DNA from: Streptomyces olivochromogenes
GTDB taxonomy: Bacteria > Actinomycetota > Actinomycetes > Streptomycetales > Streptomycetaceae
Direction of reading: 5' to 3'
NCBI RefSeq assembly: GCF_001514115.1
Contig: NZ_KQ948481.1
Span: forward strand, 17,144-81,143
Length of the DNA stretch: 64,000 nt
Shown here: piece after piece, positions 24,818 to 33,522 of the stretch
Numbering within the stretch: position 1 is the stretch's first letter
Layout: each line of letters starts with the position of its first letter
The notes under the pieces: generated by a model
Told to the model about the DNA's origin: nothing
Databases searched by the model: none
Seen by the model: only the letters and a program-made list of their open reading frames with translations
Translations under genes and position numbers: made by a program

Positions 24818-25813
24818 TCAGCCGTCGAGGGTGGCCATGGCACCGACGGGGTAGCGGTCGCCGGCCGTGGAGCCGTGGGGGGCGATCTCGTCGAGGGCGG
24901 CGAGGTCGGCCGCGCTCAGCTCGACGGCGCAGGCGGCGAGGTTCTCTTCCAGGTAGGTGACGCGTTTGGTGCCGGGGATGGCGACGATGTCGTCGCCCTG
25001 GGCGAGCACCCAGGCCAGCGCGAGCTGTCCGGCGGTGATGTTCTTGGCGGCGGCCAGTGCCTGCAGCCGTTCCACGATGTGCAGGTTCGTCTCGAGGTTG
25101 CCCTGCTGGAAGCGGGGCACGACGCGGCGGAAGTCGTGTTCGGCGAGGGCGTCGAGGCTGCGGATGGCTCCGGTGAGCAGGCCGCGGCCCAGCGGGCTGT
25201 AGCCGACGAAGCCGATGCCCAGTTCGCGGACGGCCGCGAGGACGCCGTTGGCCTCGACGTCGCGGGTGGACAGGGAGTACTCGGTCTGTACGGCGGTGAG
25301 CGGGTGCACGGCGTGGGCGCGGCGGATGGTGGCGGCGGACGCCTCGCAGATGCCGAGGTGGCGGACCTTGCCGGCGGTGACGAGGTCGGCGAGTGCGCCG
25401 GTGGATTCCTCGACGGGGACGGCGGGGTCGACGCGGTGCAGGTAGTACAGGTCGAGGCGGTCGGTGTCCAGCCGGCGCAGGGTGGCGTCGAGGGAGGTGC
25501 GGATGTAGTCGGGGCGGCCGTTGAGGCGGCCGGTGATGGTGCCGTCGGCGGTGACTTCGTTGCCGACCTTGGAGGAGACGGTGATGCTGTCGCGGCGGCC
25601 GGCGATGACGCGGGCGACGAACTCCTCGTTGCTGTGCGGGCCGTAGAAGTCCGCGGTGTCCAGGAGGTTCACGCCCAGTTCCAGGGCGCGGTGCGCGGTG
25701 CGCAGGGCTTCCTGGTCGTCGGCGGGCCCGTAGGCGAAGGTCATGCCCATGCAGCCGAGTCCCTGCTCGGAGACCTCCAGCCCCTGGCTGCCGAGTTTTC
25801 GTTGGCGCATCAT
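24818..25813 (-). CDS. Aldo/keto reductase
   Basis: A 331-residue NADPH-dependent reductase of the AKR superfamily. The catalytic tetrad is visible as Asp and Tyr in DTADFYG, Lys in VSSKVG and His in YYLHRVD. The C-terminal AIPGTKRVTYLEENL segment binds the cofactor. ATG at 25813 is preceded by GGAAGGA. It is 35 bp upstream of the FAD gene and probably co-transcribed. Since no SDR-type 4-ketoreductase for the deoxysugar is seen in the window, this is one candidate for that step, but it could equally reduce a pathway aldehyde or ketone. Confidence 0.9.
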   Translation of the reverse strand: MMRQRKLGSQGLEVSEQGLGCMGMTFAYGPADDQEALRTAHRALELGVNLLDTADFYGPHSNEEFVARVIAGRRDSITVSSKVGNEVTADGTITGRLNGRPDYIRTSLDATLRRLDTDRLDLYYLHRVDPAVPVEESTGALADLVTAGKVRHLGICEASAATIRRAHAVHPLTAVQTEYSLSTRDVEANGVLAAVRELGIGFVGYSPLGRGLLTGAIRSLDALAEHDFRRVVPRFQQGNLETNLHIVERLQALAAAKNITAGQLALAWVLAQGDDIVAIPGTKRVTYLEENLAACAVELSAADLAALDEIAPHGSTAGDRYPVGAMATLDG

Positions 25814-25937
25814 CGGTTCCTTCCTGAGCCGTGCACGGGGCGGTTGTCGTCTCGCCGTGACTGTCTAGCAGTGACAGTGTCAGTGTCTTTGCTAGAGAAG
25901 TGGTGGGGTGCCGGTCCCTGGGTGCTCGGACGGCCCG

Positions 25938-26804
25938 TCAGCCGGCGGTGGTCAGTTCGCTGGTGACGGACATCCAGGTGTGGCCCGCCGGGGCGGCGTT
26001 GGCGGCCAGGTGGGTCCACGGGTCGGTGCCCAGCACCGCGGCCGCTTCCTGGCGCAGCCAGGAGTCGAAGGGGTCGGCGGAGGCCGCGAGCCGGCGGGCG
26101 GCGCCCTGCGGGTCGCGGGCCTCGATCCGGTGGACCAGCACGTCCTGGCCGCCCAGCACCTGGAGGGCGAAGGACTCCTGGAGGATGCCCGCGCGGCGCC
26201 GGGAGGTCTCATAGGCGCGCAGCCGCGGCCCGGCGAGCTCGGCCTGCAGGGCGTGCCAGGCGCCGGCGGTGCCGGGCGGCAGCGGCAGCAGGGCGCCGGC
26301 GCTCGTGACGGTGCGGCGGGCCGCGGCGCGGGCGTTGTTGCGGGCGGCGGGGGCGAGCCGGCGCAGGCCGAGGACGGCCAGCATGTTGGACTCCACGCCG
26401 ATGCCCCAGCGTTCGGCGATCAGGCCGTCGGCCAGCAGCCGCCACACCACGACGCCGGTGAACTCGATGGCCTGTCCGGTGGGCGGCGCGCCGAGGAAGT
26501 CGCCGAGGTGGGTGCCGCGCCAGGTGTTGTGGATGACGACGTGGTCGCCGTGGGCGCTCATGTCCTCGATGGTCACGTGCAGGTCGGGGAAGCCCTCGCG
26601 CAGGCCGGCGATGGTGTAGCGGACGCCTTCGAGGCCTTCGGGGGCGCCGGGCAGCGGCTGGTGGTCGACCATGTGGGGGCTGTAGATCTCGTCGACGACG
26701 GAGAAGTCGCCCTGGTTGACGAAGGCGTCGAAGACCCGGCGGATGGTCTGCTTGTTGCGTTCCTCCACGCTGCGGGCGGTGCGCTCCGTCTCGTGTATCG
26801 ACAC
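25938..26804 (-). CDS. SnoaL-like domain fused to a DUF6176-like domain
   Basis: A 288-residue two-part protein. Residues about 15-150 form a SnoaL-like/ester-cyclase domain (RRVFDAFVNQGDFSVVDEIY, HMVDHQPLPG, FPDLHVTIEDM, VVVWRLLADGLIAERWGIG). Residues about 175-275 resemble DUF6176, with WHALQAELAGPRLRAYETSRRRAG, a LQVLGGQDVLVHRIEA strand and SADPFDSWLRQE. It is the last gene of the polyketide operon on this strand, after the KASIII-like gene. A cyclase, isomerase or chaperone role on the polyketide is possible. The fusion itself is the notable feature. Confidence 0.7.
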   Translation of the reverse strand: MSIHETERTARSVEERNKQTIRRVFDAFVNQGDFSVVDEIYSPHMVDHQPLPGAPEGLEGVRYTIAGLREGFPDLHVTIEDMSAHGDHVVIHNTWRGTHLGDFLGAPPTGQAIEFTGVVVWRLLADGLIAERWGIGVESNMLAVLGLRRLAPAARNNARAAARRTVTSAGALLPLPPGTAGAWHALQAELAGPRLRAYETSRRRAGILQESFALQVLGGQDVLVHRIEARDPQGAARRLAASADPFDSWLRQEAAAVLGTDPWTHLAANAAPAGHTWMSVTSELTTAG

Positions 26805-26911
26805 GTTCTCTCGTCCTCTCGTCCTTCGGTCTCGGCGTCCCGCGGGTGCGGGGGCGCAAGGTCACAGGGGCGGCGGGCGGATGCCCGGGGCGGGTCAGCG
26901 GCCGGGGCGGG

Positions 26912-28045
26912 TCAGCGGCCGGGGAAGGGGGCGTCCCAGGTGAGGGTGAGGCCCGCGTACAGGTAGCGGCTGGCCTCGATGGCCAGCAGCAGGACGGTGT
27001 CGCCGGGGCGGATGCGGCCCTCGCGCCAGCCGGCGTCGAGGGCGAGGGGGACGGCGGCGGAGCCGGTGGCGCCGACGTCGGTGAGGTTCTCCACGATGGT
27101 CTTGCTCAGGGTGGCCTGGTCGGCGGGCGAGAGCCCGGCGGCGGCGTACTCGCTGGCGAAGTACTCGGCGTTGCCCTCGGGCAGCACGCACGCGTCGAGG
27201 TCGGCCAGGGACAGGCGGGAGCGGGTGAGCAGGTCGTGGATGCCCTCGACGAAGACGCGGGGGCCGAACTGGGCGGTGCCGGGGATGTCGAGGCGGATGT
27301 CCATCAGGCGGGGGCGGCGCTGCTGTTCGGCGAGGGGGGCGTCGGTGCCGCCGCCGACGATGAGCATGCCGGGTTTGCGGGCGCCGCCCAGGGAGCGGGT
27401 GGCGAAGACGGGGCGCGGGCGGCCGTGGGCGGAGCCCTCCTCGCCGGCGCGCAGCACCAGGGCGCCGGCGCCGTCGCCGAAGGTGTAGACGGTCAGCCGG
27501 TCGCGCATCCGTACGCGTTCGGGGTCGCGGCCCAAAAAGACGGGGGCCAGCAGCGGGGAGACGGCCTCGGCGCCGATGACCAGGGCGGTGGTGTAGGTGC
27601 CGTCGGCGAGCAGGCGGCGGGCGATGTCGTGGGCCTGGACGGCGCCCACGCAGCCGGCGCGGACCTCGATGACCGCGCAGTCCTGCAGGCCGAGCTGCTG
27701 CTGGACGTAGGTGGCGGCGACGGGCAGGAGGTAGTCGGGGCTGGCGGTGGACAGGACGATCAGGTCGATCTCGCCGGCCTGGACGCCGGCCCGCTCGAGG
27801 GCCTGGCGGGCGGCGGCGGTGGCCATCTGCGAGGTGCTGGTGGTGTGGGCGCCGGTGGCCGGGTCGACCATCCAGTGCCGGCGCTTGACCTGGATGCCGT
27901 CCAGGACGTCGGCGGGCAGCGGGCCGCAGAAGCGGGCCAGGGCGTCGTTGTCGAGGGCCTCGCCCGGCAGGTGGGCGCCGGTGGCCAGGACCGAGACATG
28001 GCGTGCGCGGGGTTCGGCGGGCGGGGCGGCGGGGGTGTGGGGCAT
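26912..28045 (-). CDS. KASIII-like (FabH-family) protein with altered catalytic triad
   Basis: A 377-residue thiolase-fold protein. The nucleophile Cys132 sits in EVRAGCVGAVQ, as in FabH-type enzymes. At the place of the usual catalytic His (HQAN motif) it has PEGNAEYF, that is Glu290, and at the Asn position it has LTDVGATGS with Asp323. Priming by this enzyme would thus need a different mechanism. Acyl-transferring KASIII relatives such as CerJ also use an altered triad (family knowledge). ATG at 28045 has GGAGA and lies 2 bp from the upstream gene's stop. It may start the chain or transfer an acyl group. Confidence 0.88.
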   Translation of the reverse strand: MPHTPAAPPAEPRARHVSVLATGAHLPGEALDNDALARFCGPLPADVLDGIQVKRRHWMVDPATGAHTTSTSQMATAAARQALERAGVQAGEIDLIVLSTASPDYLLPVAATYVQQQLGLQDCAVIEVRAGCVGAVQAHDIARRLLADGTYTTALVIGAEAVSPLLAPVFLGRDPERVRMRDRLTVYTFGDGAGALVLRAGEEGSAHGRPRPVFATRSLGGARKPGMLIVGGGTDAPLAEQQRRPRLMDIRLDIPGTAQFGPRVFVEGIHDLLTRSRLSLADLDACVLPEGNAEYFASEYAAAGLSPADQATLSKTIVENLTDVGATGSAAVPLALDAGWREGRIRPGDTVLLLAIEASRYLYAGLTLTWDAPFPGR

Positions 28046-28047
28046 GG

Positions 28048-30417
28048 TCAGTTCTCCGTTGCGGGACGCAGGACGAGGCTGATGTGGGTGCCGCCGAGCG
28101 AGGAGCTGTTGATGAGCACCGGCCCCGCCGGCACCCCGCTTTCCGGGGTGGTCCAGGCGGTGAGGGCGAGGAGGGCGGCCAGCTGGGCGCCCGCGCCGAC
28201 CGGTTCGCCCAGGGTCTGTTTGGGGGTGTGCACCGGGCAGCGGGCCTCGGCGGCCAGCCGGGCGGTGGCAAGGGCCTCGGGGGCGTCCGCGCGGGTGAGG
28301 CCGGCGGCGTTGGCCCAGATGCCGGTCAGCTCGCCGGGGGTGAGGCCGGCGTGGGTGAGGGCGGCGCGCATGGCGCGCCCGACGCCCTCGCCCTCGGTAT
28401 TCCAGCGGCCGATGCCGGCCGCGTCGCCGGCGGCGGCGTGGCCGGCGAACTCGGCCAGGATGCGGGCGCCGCGGGCGCGGGCGCTGGATTCGCGTTCCAG
28501 GACGAGGGCGATGCCGCCCTCGGCCAGGGTGTAGCCGGCGTCGCCGAACAGCGGCAGCTGGCGGTAGGCGGCCAGCACGCCCGGGGAGAGGTCCTCGACC
28601 GCCGGGCACAGCACCGCCTCGGCGCGGTGCTGCAGCAGCAGGTCGTGGGCGACGGTCAGGGCGGAGGCGCCGGCGGCGTGGCCGGTGGTGACGGTGGAGG
28701 TGGGGCCCTTGGCGCCGACGTGCATGGCGACCTGGCCGGCGGCGGCGTTGAAGACGGTGTTGGGGAAGACGGCGGGGCTGCCGTGGGCGGGGCAGCCGCC
28801 CAGCACCGGCAGCAGGAAGTCCTCGATGCTGCGCATCGGGCCCAGTCCGGTGCCCAGGACGACCCCGGTGTGCTCGTCGGCCTGAAGGCCGGCGTGGGCG
28901 AGGGCGGCGCGGCAGGAGGCGACGGCGAGCTGGGAGAGGCGGTCCATGCGGCGCCGGTCGCGGGCGCCGATGTGGGCGGCGGGGTCGAAGACGGCGCGGG
29001 CCACGCGCAGGCCGTCCTCGTCGGTGCCCAGCCGCCGCCCCTGCCGCCAGGCCTCCCACAGCGCCTTGAGGCCGTCGCCGGCGGGGGTCAGGGCGGCGCC
29101 CCCGGTGATGACGACCTTCTCGGCGGCGGGCGGGGCGGGGACGGTGAAGCGCCGTCCGGAGGGCCAGCCGAAGGCGACGCAGGCATTGGCGCCGGCGAAG
29201 GCGAAGTTGTTGGACAGGGCGGCGTTCATGGCCAGTTCGCGGCCGGTGTCGGGGACCGCGTCCAGGCCGCACTTGGGGTCGGTGCCGGTGAAGTTGGCGG
29301 TCGGCGGGGCGATCTGTTCGACCAGGGCCTTGACGGTGACGATGGCCTCGACCGCGCCGGCCGCACCCAGCAGGTGGCCGATCATCGACTTGGAGCTGCT
29401 CAGGGCGGTTTTCTGGGCGGCCTCGCCGAACGCGGCGCGCACCGCGTTGGACTCGGCGGAGTCGTTCTTGGGGGTGCCGGTGCCGTGGCCGTTGATGTAG
29501 CCGACGTCCCCCGGGGTGATGCCGGCGGCCTTCAGGGCGCCGCGGATGGCGCGGGCGGCGCCCTCGCCCTCGGGGTGCGGGGCGGTGGCGTGGTAGCCGT
29601 CGGCGGACAGGCCGTAGCCCAGGACCTCCGCCAGGACGGGGGCGCCCGCGGCGCGGGCCACCGACTCCTCGGCCAGCACCAGCATGCCCGCGCCCTCGCC
29701 CAGGGACAGCCCGTCGCGGTCCTTGGAGTAGGGGGCGGCGGGTTTGGCGGACAGCGACTGGAGGCTGGTGAAGCCGGCGAACGCGGTCTCGGTGAAGGCG
29801 TCGCTGCCGCCGGCGAGCATCGCGTCCGCGCGGCCCGCGGCGATCGCCTCGGCGGCGTGCGCGATGGCGTGCGCGCCCGAGGCGCAGGCGGTGTTGACGG
29901 ACAGGGCCGGTCCCTTGAGGGCGAAGGCGGCGCTGAGTGCCTCGGCGATGGCCTGCGGCGGGACCAGCAGGTAGTGCAGGGCGTCGTCGGGCAGGGGGGT
30001 GCCCTCGCGGCTGCGGCGGGCGAGTTTTTCGGCGCTGCGCAGGCCGCCGTTGCAGGAGCCGAACGCCACCCCCCAGCGTGCGGCGGGCAGGCCGGCGAGG
30101 CCCGCCTGATGGAGGGCTTCGGCGGCGGCGGTCAGCGCGAAGTCGACGGCCGGTTCCCGCTCGCTGCCGCCGAAGGCGGCCAGGTAGTCGTAGGCGGGCC
30201 GGGGCAGGGGGGGCACTTCGCCGCCGATGGCCGTGCCGTAGCCGTCCATCGGCAGGCCGGTGACCGGGCCGATGGCCGAATGCCCGGCCCGGATGCCCTC
30301 CCACAGCGCGGCGGCGCCCTCGCCCTGGGCGGTCACGGCGCCGACACCGCAGACCACCACGGTCCGGGGCCGGGCCGCGGTGTCCGGCCGTACGGCGCGG
30401 TCGTGGACGTCGGTCAT
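28048..30417 (-). CDS. Fused ketosynthase-ketosynthase (KS-CLF-like) protein
   Basis: A 789-residue protein with two tandem ketosynthase folds. Domain 1 (about 17-420) is complete: Cys178 in VNTACASG, His311 in GHGTGTPKND and His348 in SSKSMIGH. Domain 2 (about 433-785) has the fold and the TSTVTTG approach, but His580 stands where the Cys should be. The HGTGT region reads IWANAAG, so it looks like a catalytically dead chain-length-factor-type partner. In most type II systems these are separate genes. ATG at 30417 has AAAGGAG; ATG at 30465 would overlap the upstream stop (ATGA) and add 16 residues. Confidence 0.88.
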   Translation of the reverse strand: MTDVHDRAVRPDTAARPRTVVVCGVGAVTAQGEGAAALWEGIRAGHSAIGPVTGLPMDGYGTAIGGEVPPLPRPAYDYLAAFGGSEREPAVDFALTAAAEALHQAGLAGLPAARWGVAFGSCNGGLRSAEKLARRSREGTPLPDDALHYLLVPPQAIAEALSAAFALKGPALSVNTACASGAHAIAHAAEAIAAGRADAMLAGGSDAFTETAFAGFTSLQSLSAKPAAPYSKDRDGLSLGEGAGMLVLAEESVARAAGAPVLAEVLGYGLSADGYHATAPHPEGEGAARAIRGALKAAGITPGDVGYINGHGTGTPKNDSAESNAVRAAFGEAAQKTALSSSKSMIGHLLGAAGAVEAIVTVKALVEQIAPPTANFTGTDPKCGLDAVPDTGRELAMNAALSNNFAFAGANACVAFGWPSGRRFTVPAPPAAEKVVITGGAALTPAGDGLKALWEAWRQGRRLGTDEDGLRVARAVFDPAAHIGARDRRRMDRLSQLAVASCRAALAHAGLQADEHTGVVLGTGLGPMRSIEDFLLPVLGGCPAHGSPAVFPNTVFNAAAGQVAMHVGAKGPTSTVTTGHAAGASALTVAHDLLLQHRAEAVLCPAVEDLSPGVLAAYRQLPLFGDAGYTLAEGGIALVLERESSARARGARILAEFAGHAAAGDAAGIGRWNTEGEGVGRAMRAALTHAGLTPGELTGIWANAAGLTRADAPEALATARLAAEARCPVHTPKQTLGEPVGAGAQLAALLALTAWTTPESGVPAGPVLINSSSLGGTHISLVLRPATEN

Positions 30418-30461
30418 GGCCGCACTCCTTTCGGATAGGGCGGGTGTTGCGGGTGTGTCGG

Positions 30462-31751
30462 TCATGAGGTCCGTCCCAGGGCGAGGGCGACGGCCTGGCC
30501 CTCCAGGCCGCGGGCCAGGGCCAGGGCGCTGTCGGGCCGGGTGTGGCGGGGGGTGAGGGGGACGTAGTCGAGGTCGCACTCGGCGGCGGGGTGGTGCAGG
30601 TTGAGGGTGGCGGGCACGGTGCCGCTGTCCAGGGCGAGGGCGGCGACGGCCGCGTTCAGCGCGCCGGCGCCGCCGACGAGGTGTCCGGTCTGCGGTTTGA
30701 CGCTGCTGATCTGGGCGGACTTGGCGGCCGTGCCGAGGGCGTCGTGCAGGGCGACGGTCTCGCTGGCGTCGCCCTGCAGGGTGGCGCAGCCGTGCGCGGC
30801 GATGTAGCTGCCGTCGGGGAAGGGCCGTGCGGCATCGGCGAGGGCGCGGCCGATGGCGCGGGCCAGGCCGCGGGCGCGGGGCTGGGGGCTGGGGGGGCGG
30901 ACGCAGTCGTTGCCGGCGCCGAAGCCGGTGATCTCGGCGTAGCAGCGGGCGCCGCGGGCCAGGGCGTGTTCGCGTTCCTCCAGGACCAGGAGGGCGGCGC
31001 CCTCGCCGAAGACCGAGCCGGAGCGGTCGCGGTCGAAGGGCCGGAAGGCCTCGGTGCCCAGGTCGGTGCGGGTGCTCAGGACGCCCAGGCCGTCCATCTT
31101 GGACATCGCCCACCAGCCGGTGGCGTCGTCGTAGCCGCCCGCGAGGACGAGGTCGGCCTCGCCGCGGCGTACGGTGCGCATGCCCCGGCCGATCGCCATC
31201 GCGCCGGAGTCGGCGGTGCCGGCGAAGTAGGCGTTGGCGCCGCGGATGCCGTACTTCTCGGAGATGTGGAAGGCGGCGGCGGGCTGCAGTCCCTCGACGA
31301 AGAACAGCGGGGCGATCACCGAGGAGGCGCTCTGCCCCAGCCGGTGCAGGTCGGGGGTGCCGTCATCGGCGCGGACGGCCTGCAGCTGGGCGATGAGCTC
31401 GTCCATGCGGGGCATTTCCTTGTTGCTGCCCAGGAACAGGCCCGTGCGCTGTCCCAGGTCGCTCCCGTCGTCCAGGCCCGCATCCTGCAGGGCGAGGGTG
31501 GCGCCGGCCAGGGCGAGCTGGTCGCCGCGGCACAGCATGCGCAGGGTGCGCCGCGAGGCCCACTGGGCGGGGGTGAAGGAGGGGATCTCGGCGCCGATGC
31601 CGGTGCGCAGCGGGGCGGGGTCGTAGGCGCGCAGCGGTCCGATGCCGCAGCGGCCCTCCAGCAGGCTGTGCCAGGTCTCGGCGGCGCTCTGGCCGATCGC
31701 GGTCATCAGGCCGATGCCGGTGACCATCACGCGGCGGCGCTGCTCGCTCAT
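30462..31751 (-). CDS. Chain-length-factor-like ketosynthase (KS beta)
   Basis: A 429-residue ketosynthase-fold protein without the nucleophile: where KS alpha has TACSG it reads GTADSG (Asp181). One His remains in SSVKPQTGHLVGG, and the HGTGT loop has become AAHGCATLQGD. This matches a CLF/KS beta that pairs with the KS at 32245-33522 and helps fix chain length. Its ATG overlaps the stop of the dehydratase gene (ATGA at 31748-31751), consistent with stoichiometric expression of the set. Confidence 0.88.
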   Translation of the reverse strand: MSEQRRRVMVTGIGLMTAIGQSAAETWHSLLEGRCGIGPLRAYDPAPLRTGIGAEIPSFTPAQWASRRTLRMLCRGDQLALAGATLALQDAGLDDGSDLGQRTGLFLGSNKEMPRMDELIAQLQAVRADDGTPDLHRLGQSASSVIAPLFFVEGLQPAAAFHISEKYGIRGANAYFAGTADSGAMAIGRGMRTVRRGEADLVLAGGYDDATGWWAMSKMDGLGVLSTRTDLGTEAFRPFDRDRSGSVFGEGAALLVLEEREHALARGARCYAEITGFGAGNDCVRPPSPQPRARGLARAIGRALADAARPFPDGSYIAAHGCATLQGDASETVALHDALGTAAKSAQISSVKPQTGHLVGGAGALNAAVAALALDSGTVPATLNLHHPAAECDLDYVPLTPRHTRPDSALALARGLEGQAVALALGRTS

Positions 31752-32248
31752 GCTGTGCCCTCCCGGGTCGTCTCGTCGCTGACCAGGGCCAGGACGCGGG
31801 CGGTGGCGACCACCCGGCCGCCGGCCCGGGCGGTGGCCCGGCACTCGGTGCGGTGCGGGCCGTGAGCGCTCACCTCGACGGTGAGGTGGACCTGGTCGCC
31901 GGGGCCGACGAAGTGCTTGAAGCGCACGCCGCGCACGGCGGCCAGCCGCCAGGTGCCGGGGCCCGCGGCGGTACGGGCGAGCGCGGCCATGCTCTCCAGC
32001 AGCAGCACGCCGGGCAGCACGGGGTGGCGCGGGAAGTGGTCGGTGAAACAGGTCAGGGTGGCGGGCACGTTGCGCACGGCCGCCGCCCGCTCGCCGACGA
32101 CGGCCTCCAGCAGCCGGTCGAACCCGCCCAGGCCGCCGCCGGGCACGGCGGTGGCCGCGGATCCCGCACCGGAGACAGGGACGGCAACGGGACCGGGGGT
32201 GGGGGTGGGGGTGGGGGTGGGTCCCGCGGCGGGGACGGTGGTGGTCAT
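31748..32248 (-). CDS. 3-hydroxyacyl-ACP dehydratase, FabZ-like hot-dog
   Basis: A 166-residue protein. An N-terminal Pro/Thr-rich stretch (encoded by a GGGGGT repeat near 32198-32220) precedes a FabZ hot-dog domain. The catalytic pair is seen as His in DHFPRHPVLPG and Glu in LLLESMAALA, with VRFKHFVGPGDQVHL as the next strand. It would dehydrate beta-hydroxyacyl-ACP to the enoyl form during polyene-type extension. ATG at 32248 overlaps the KS stop (ATGA). It is the second of two dehydratase genes in the operon. Confidence 0.85.
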   Translation of the reverse strand: MTTTVPAAGPTPTPTPTPGPVAVPVSGAGSAATAVPGGGLGGFDRLLEAVVGERAAAVRNVPATLTCFTDHFPRHPVLPGVLLLESMAALARTAAGPGTWRLAAVRGVRFKHFVGPGDQVHLTVEVSAHGPHRTECRATARAGGRVVATARVLALVSDETTREGTA

Positions 32249-33522
32249 GTGTCCTCCCGCGGGGCGCCGACGACGAGGCTGGTGTTGCTGCCGCCGAACG
32301 CGAACGCGTTGATCAGGGCCGCCGCCACCGGCATCGGGCGGGCGGTGTGCGGCACGTAGTCGAGGTCCAGGCCACGGTCGGGCCGCTCGAGGTTGACGGT
32401 GGGCGGGACCAGGGAGTGGCGGATCGCGCCGAGCGCGGCCAGCACGCCCAGGCCCAGGCTGGCGGAGGTGAGGTGGCCGGCCATCGACTTGGGGGCGCTG
32501 ACCACCAGACGGCGGGCGTCGTCGGCGAAGACCTTCTTGATGGCGACCGTCTCGGACTGGTCGTTGCCGTGGGTGCTGGTGCCGTGCGCGACGACGTAGT
32601 CGATGCCGGCGGTGCCCAGCCCGGATTCGCCGATCGCCGCCTCCATGGCCTGGACGGCGCCGGAGCCGTCCGGCGGGGAGTCGGTGATGCGCCAGGCGTT
32701 GAGGGTGGAGCCGTAGCCGAGGACCTCGCCCAGGACGGGCGCGCCGCGCTCGCGGGCGGCGTCGAGGTCTTCGAGGACGACGGCGACGGCGCCCTCGCCG
32801 ATCACGAAGCCGGAGCGGTCGGCGTCGAAGGGCCGCGAGGCGTGCTCGGGATCGTCGTTGTGACGGTCGGTCAGCGCACCCAGCAGGCTGAAGCCGAGCA
32901 GGTCGAGCCAGGTGGTCAGGGAGTCGTAGCCGCCGGCGACCATCAGCCGGGCGTCGCCCTCCTGGATGGCGCGGTAGGCCTCCCCGATGGCGTGCCCGGA
33001 GCCGGAGCAGGCGGTGGAGATCCCGATCATCGGCCCGGTCGCGGACATCATCCGGGCCATCGCGCTGAGCGGCACGTTCTGGTCGTCGGTGAGGGTGACG
33101 GCCGGCGGGTGGCACAAGAACGCGTCCGCGCGGCCGGTGGTGGCGCGCAGGTGGCCGACGTCCAGGAGGGCCTGCAGCTCGGGGCGGCCGACGCTCGCGC
33201 CCATCGCCACCCCGCGCTCGCCCGGGTCGTACACCTCCTCTGCCAGGTCCTCGGCCCGCGCGGAGCGCAGCGCTTCCCAGGCGGCCGCGACACCGAACAG
33301 GCCCACCCGGGAGAGGTGTTTGCGCCCGATGCGGGCCGGGATCGCCGCGGCCGGGTCGAAGTCCTTGACCTGGGCGGCGATACGCACCGGGAAGCCGGCC
33401 GCGTCGAAGGTGGTCAGCGGCCCGACGCCGCTGCGGCCGGCGGCCAGGCCCTGCCAGGTGGTGCCGGCGTCGTTGCCCAGCGGGGTGACGGCGCCGATGC
33501 CGGTGATGGCTACTCGGGTCAT
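32245..33522 (-). CDS. Type II ketosynthase (KS alpha)
   Basis: A 425-residue condensing enzyme with an intact active site: Cys172 in ISTACSGSGH, His313 in AHGTSTHGND and His350 in APKSMAGH. It carries out Claisen condensations of malonyl-ACP with the growing chain. ATGA overlaps link it to the dehydratase genes on both sides, and the CLF-like partner follows. The set KS, CLF, two dehydratases, ketoreductase and ACP resembles reducing type II PKSs that make aryl polyenes or polyene acyl chains, rather than the minimal aromatic type. Confidence 0.92.
   Translation of the reverse strand: MTRVAITGIGAVTPLGNDAGTTWQGLAAGRSGVGPLTTFDAAGFPVRIAAQVKDFDPAAAIPARIGRKHLSRVGLFGVAAAWEALRSARAEDLAEEVYDPGERGVAMGASVGRPELQALLDVGHLRATTGRADAFLCHPPAVTLTDDQNVPLSAMARMMSATGPMIGISTACSGSGHAIGEAYRAIQEGDARLMVAGGYDSLTTWLDLLGFSLLGALTDRHNDDPEHASRPFDADRSGFVIGEGAVAVVLEDLDAARERGAPVLGEVLGYGSTLNAWRITDSPPDGSGAVQAMEAAIGESGLGTAGIDYVVAHGTSTHGNDQSETVAIKKVFADDARRLVVSAPKSMAGHLTSASLGLGVLAALGAIRHSLVPPTVNLERPDRGLDLDYVPHTARPMPVAAALINAFAFGGSNTSLVVGAPREDT

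Noticed and set aside
26912..30304. A 1130-residue open frame on the minus strand
   Set aside because: Only its last 377 codons (from 28045) have family motifs; the rest is a shadow of the fused KS gene.
28048..31113. A 1021-residue frame that would add a long N-terminal part to the fused KS
   Set aside because: The added part is an Arg/Pro-rich shadow of the CLF-like gene; ribosome sites support 30417 or 30465.
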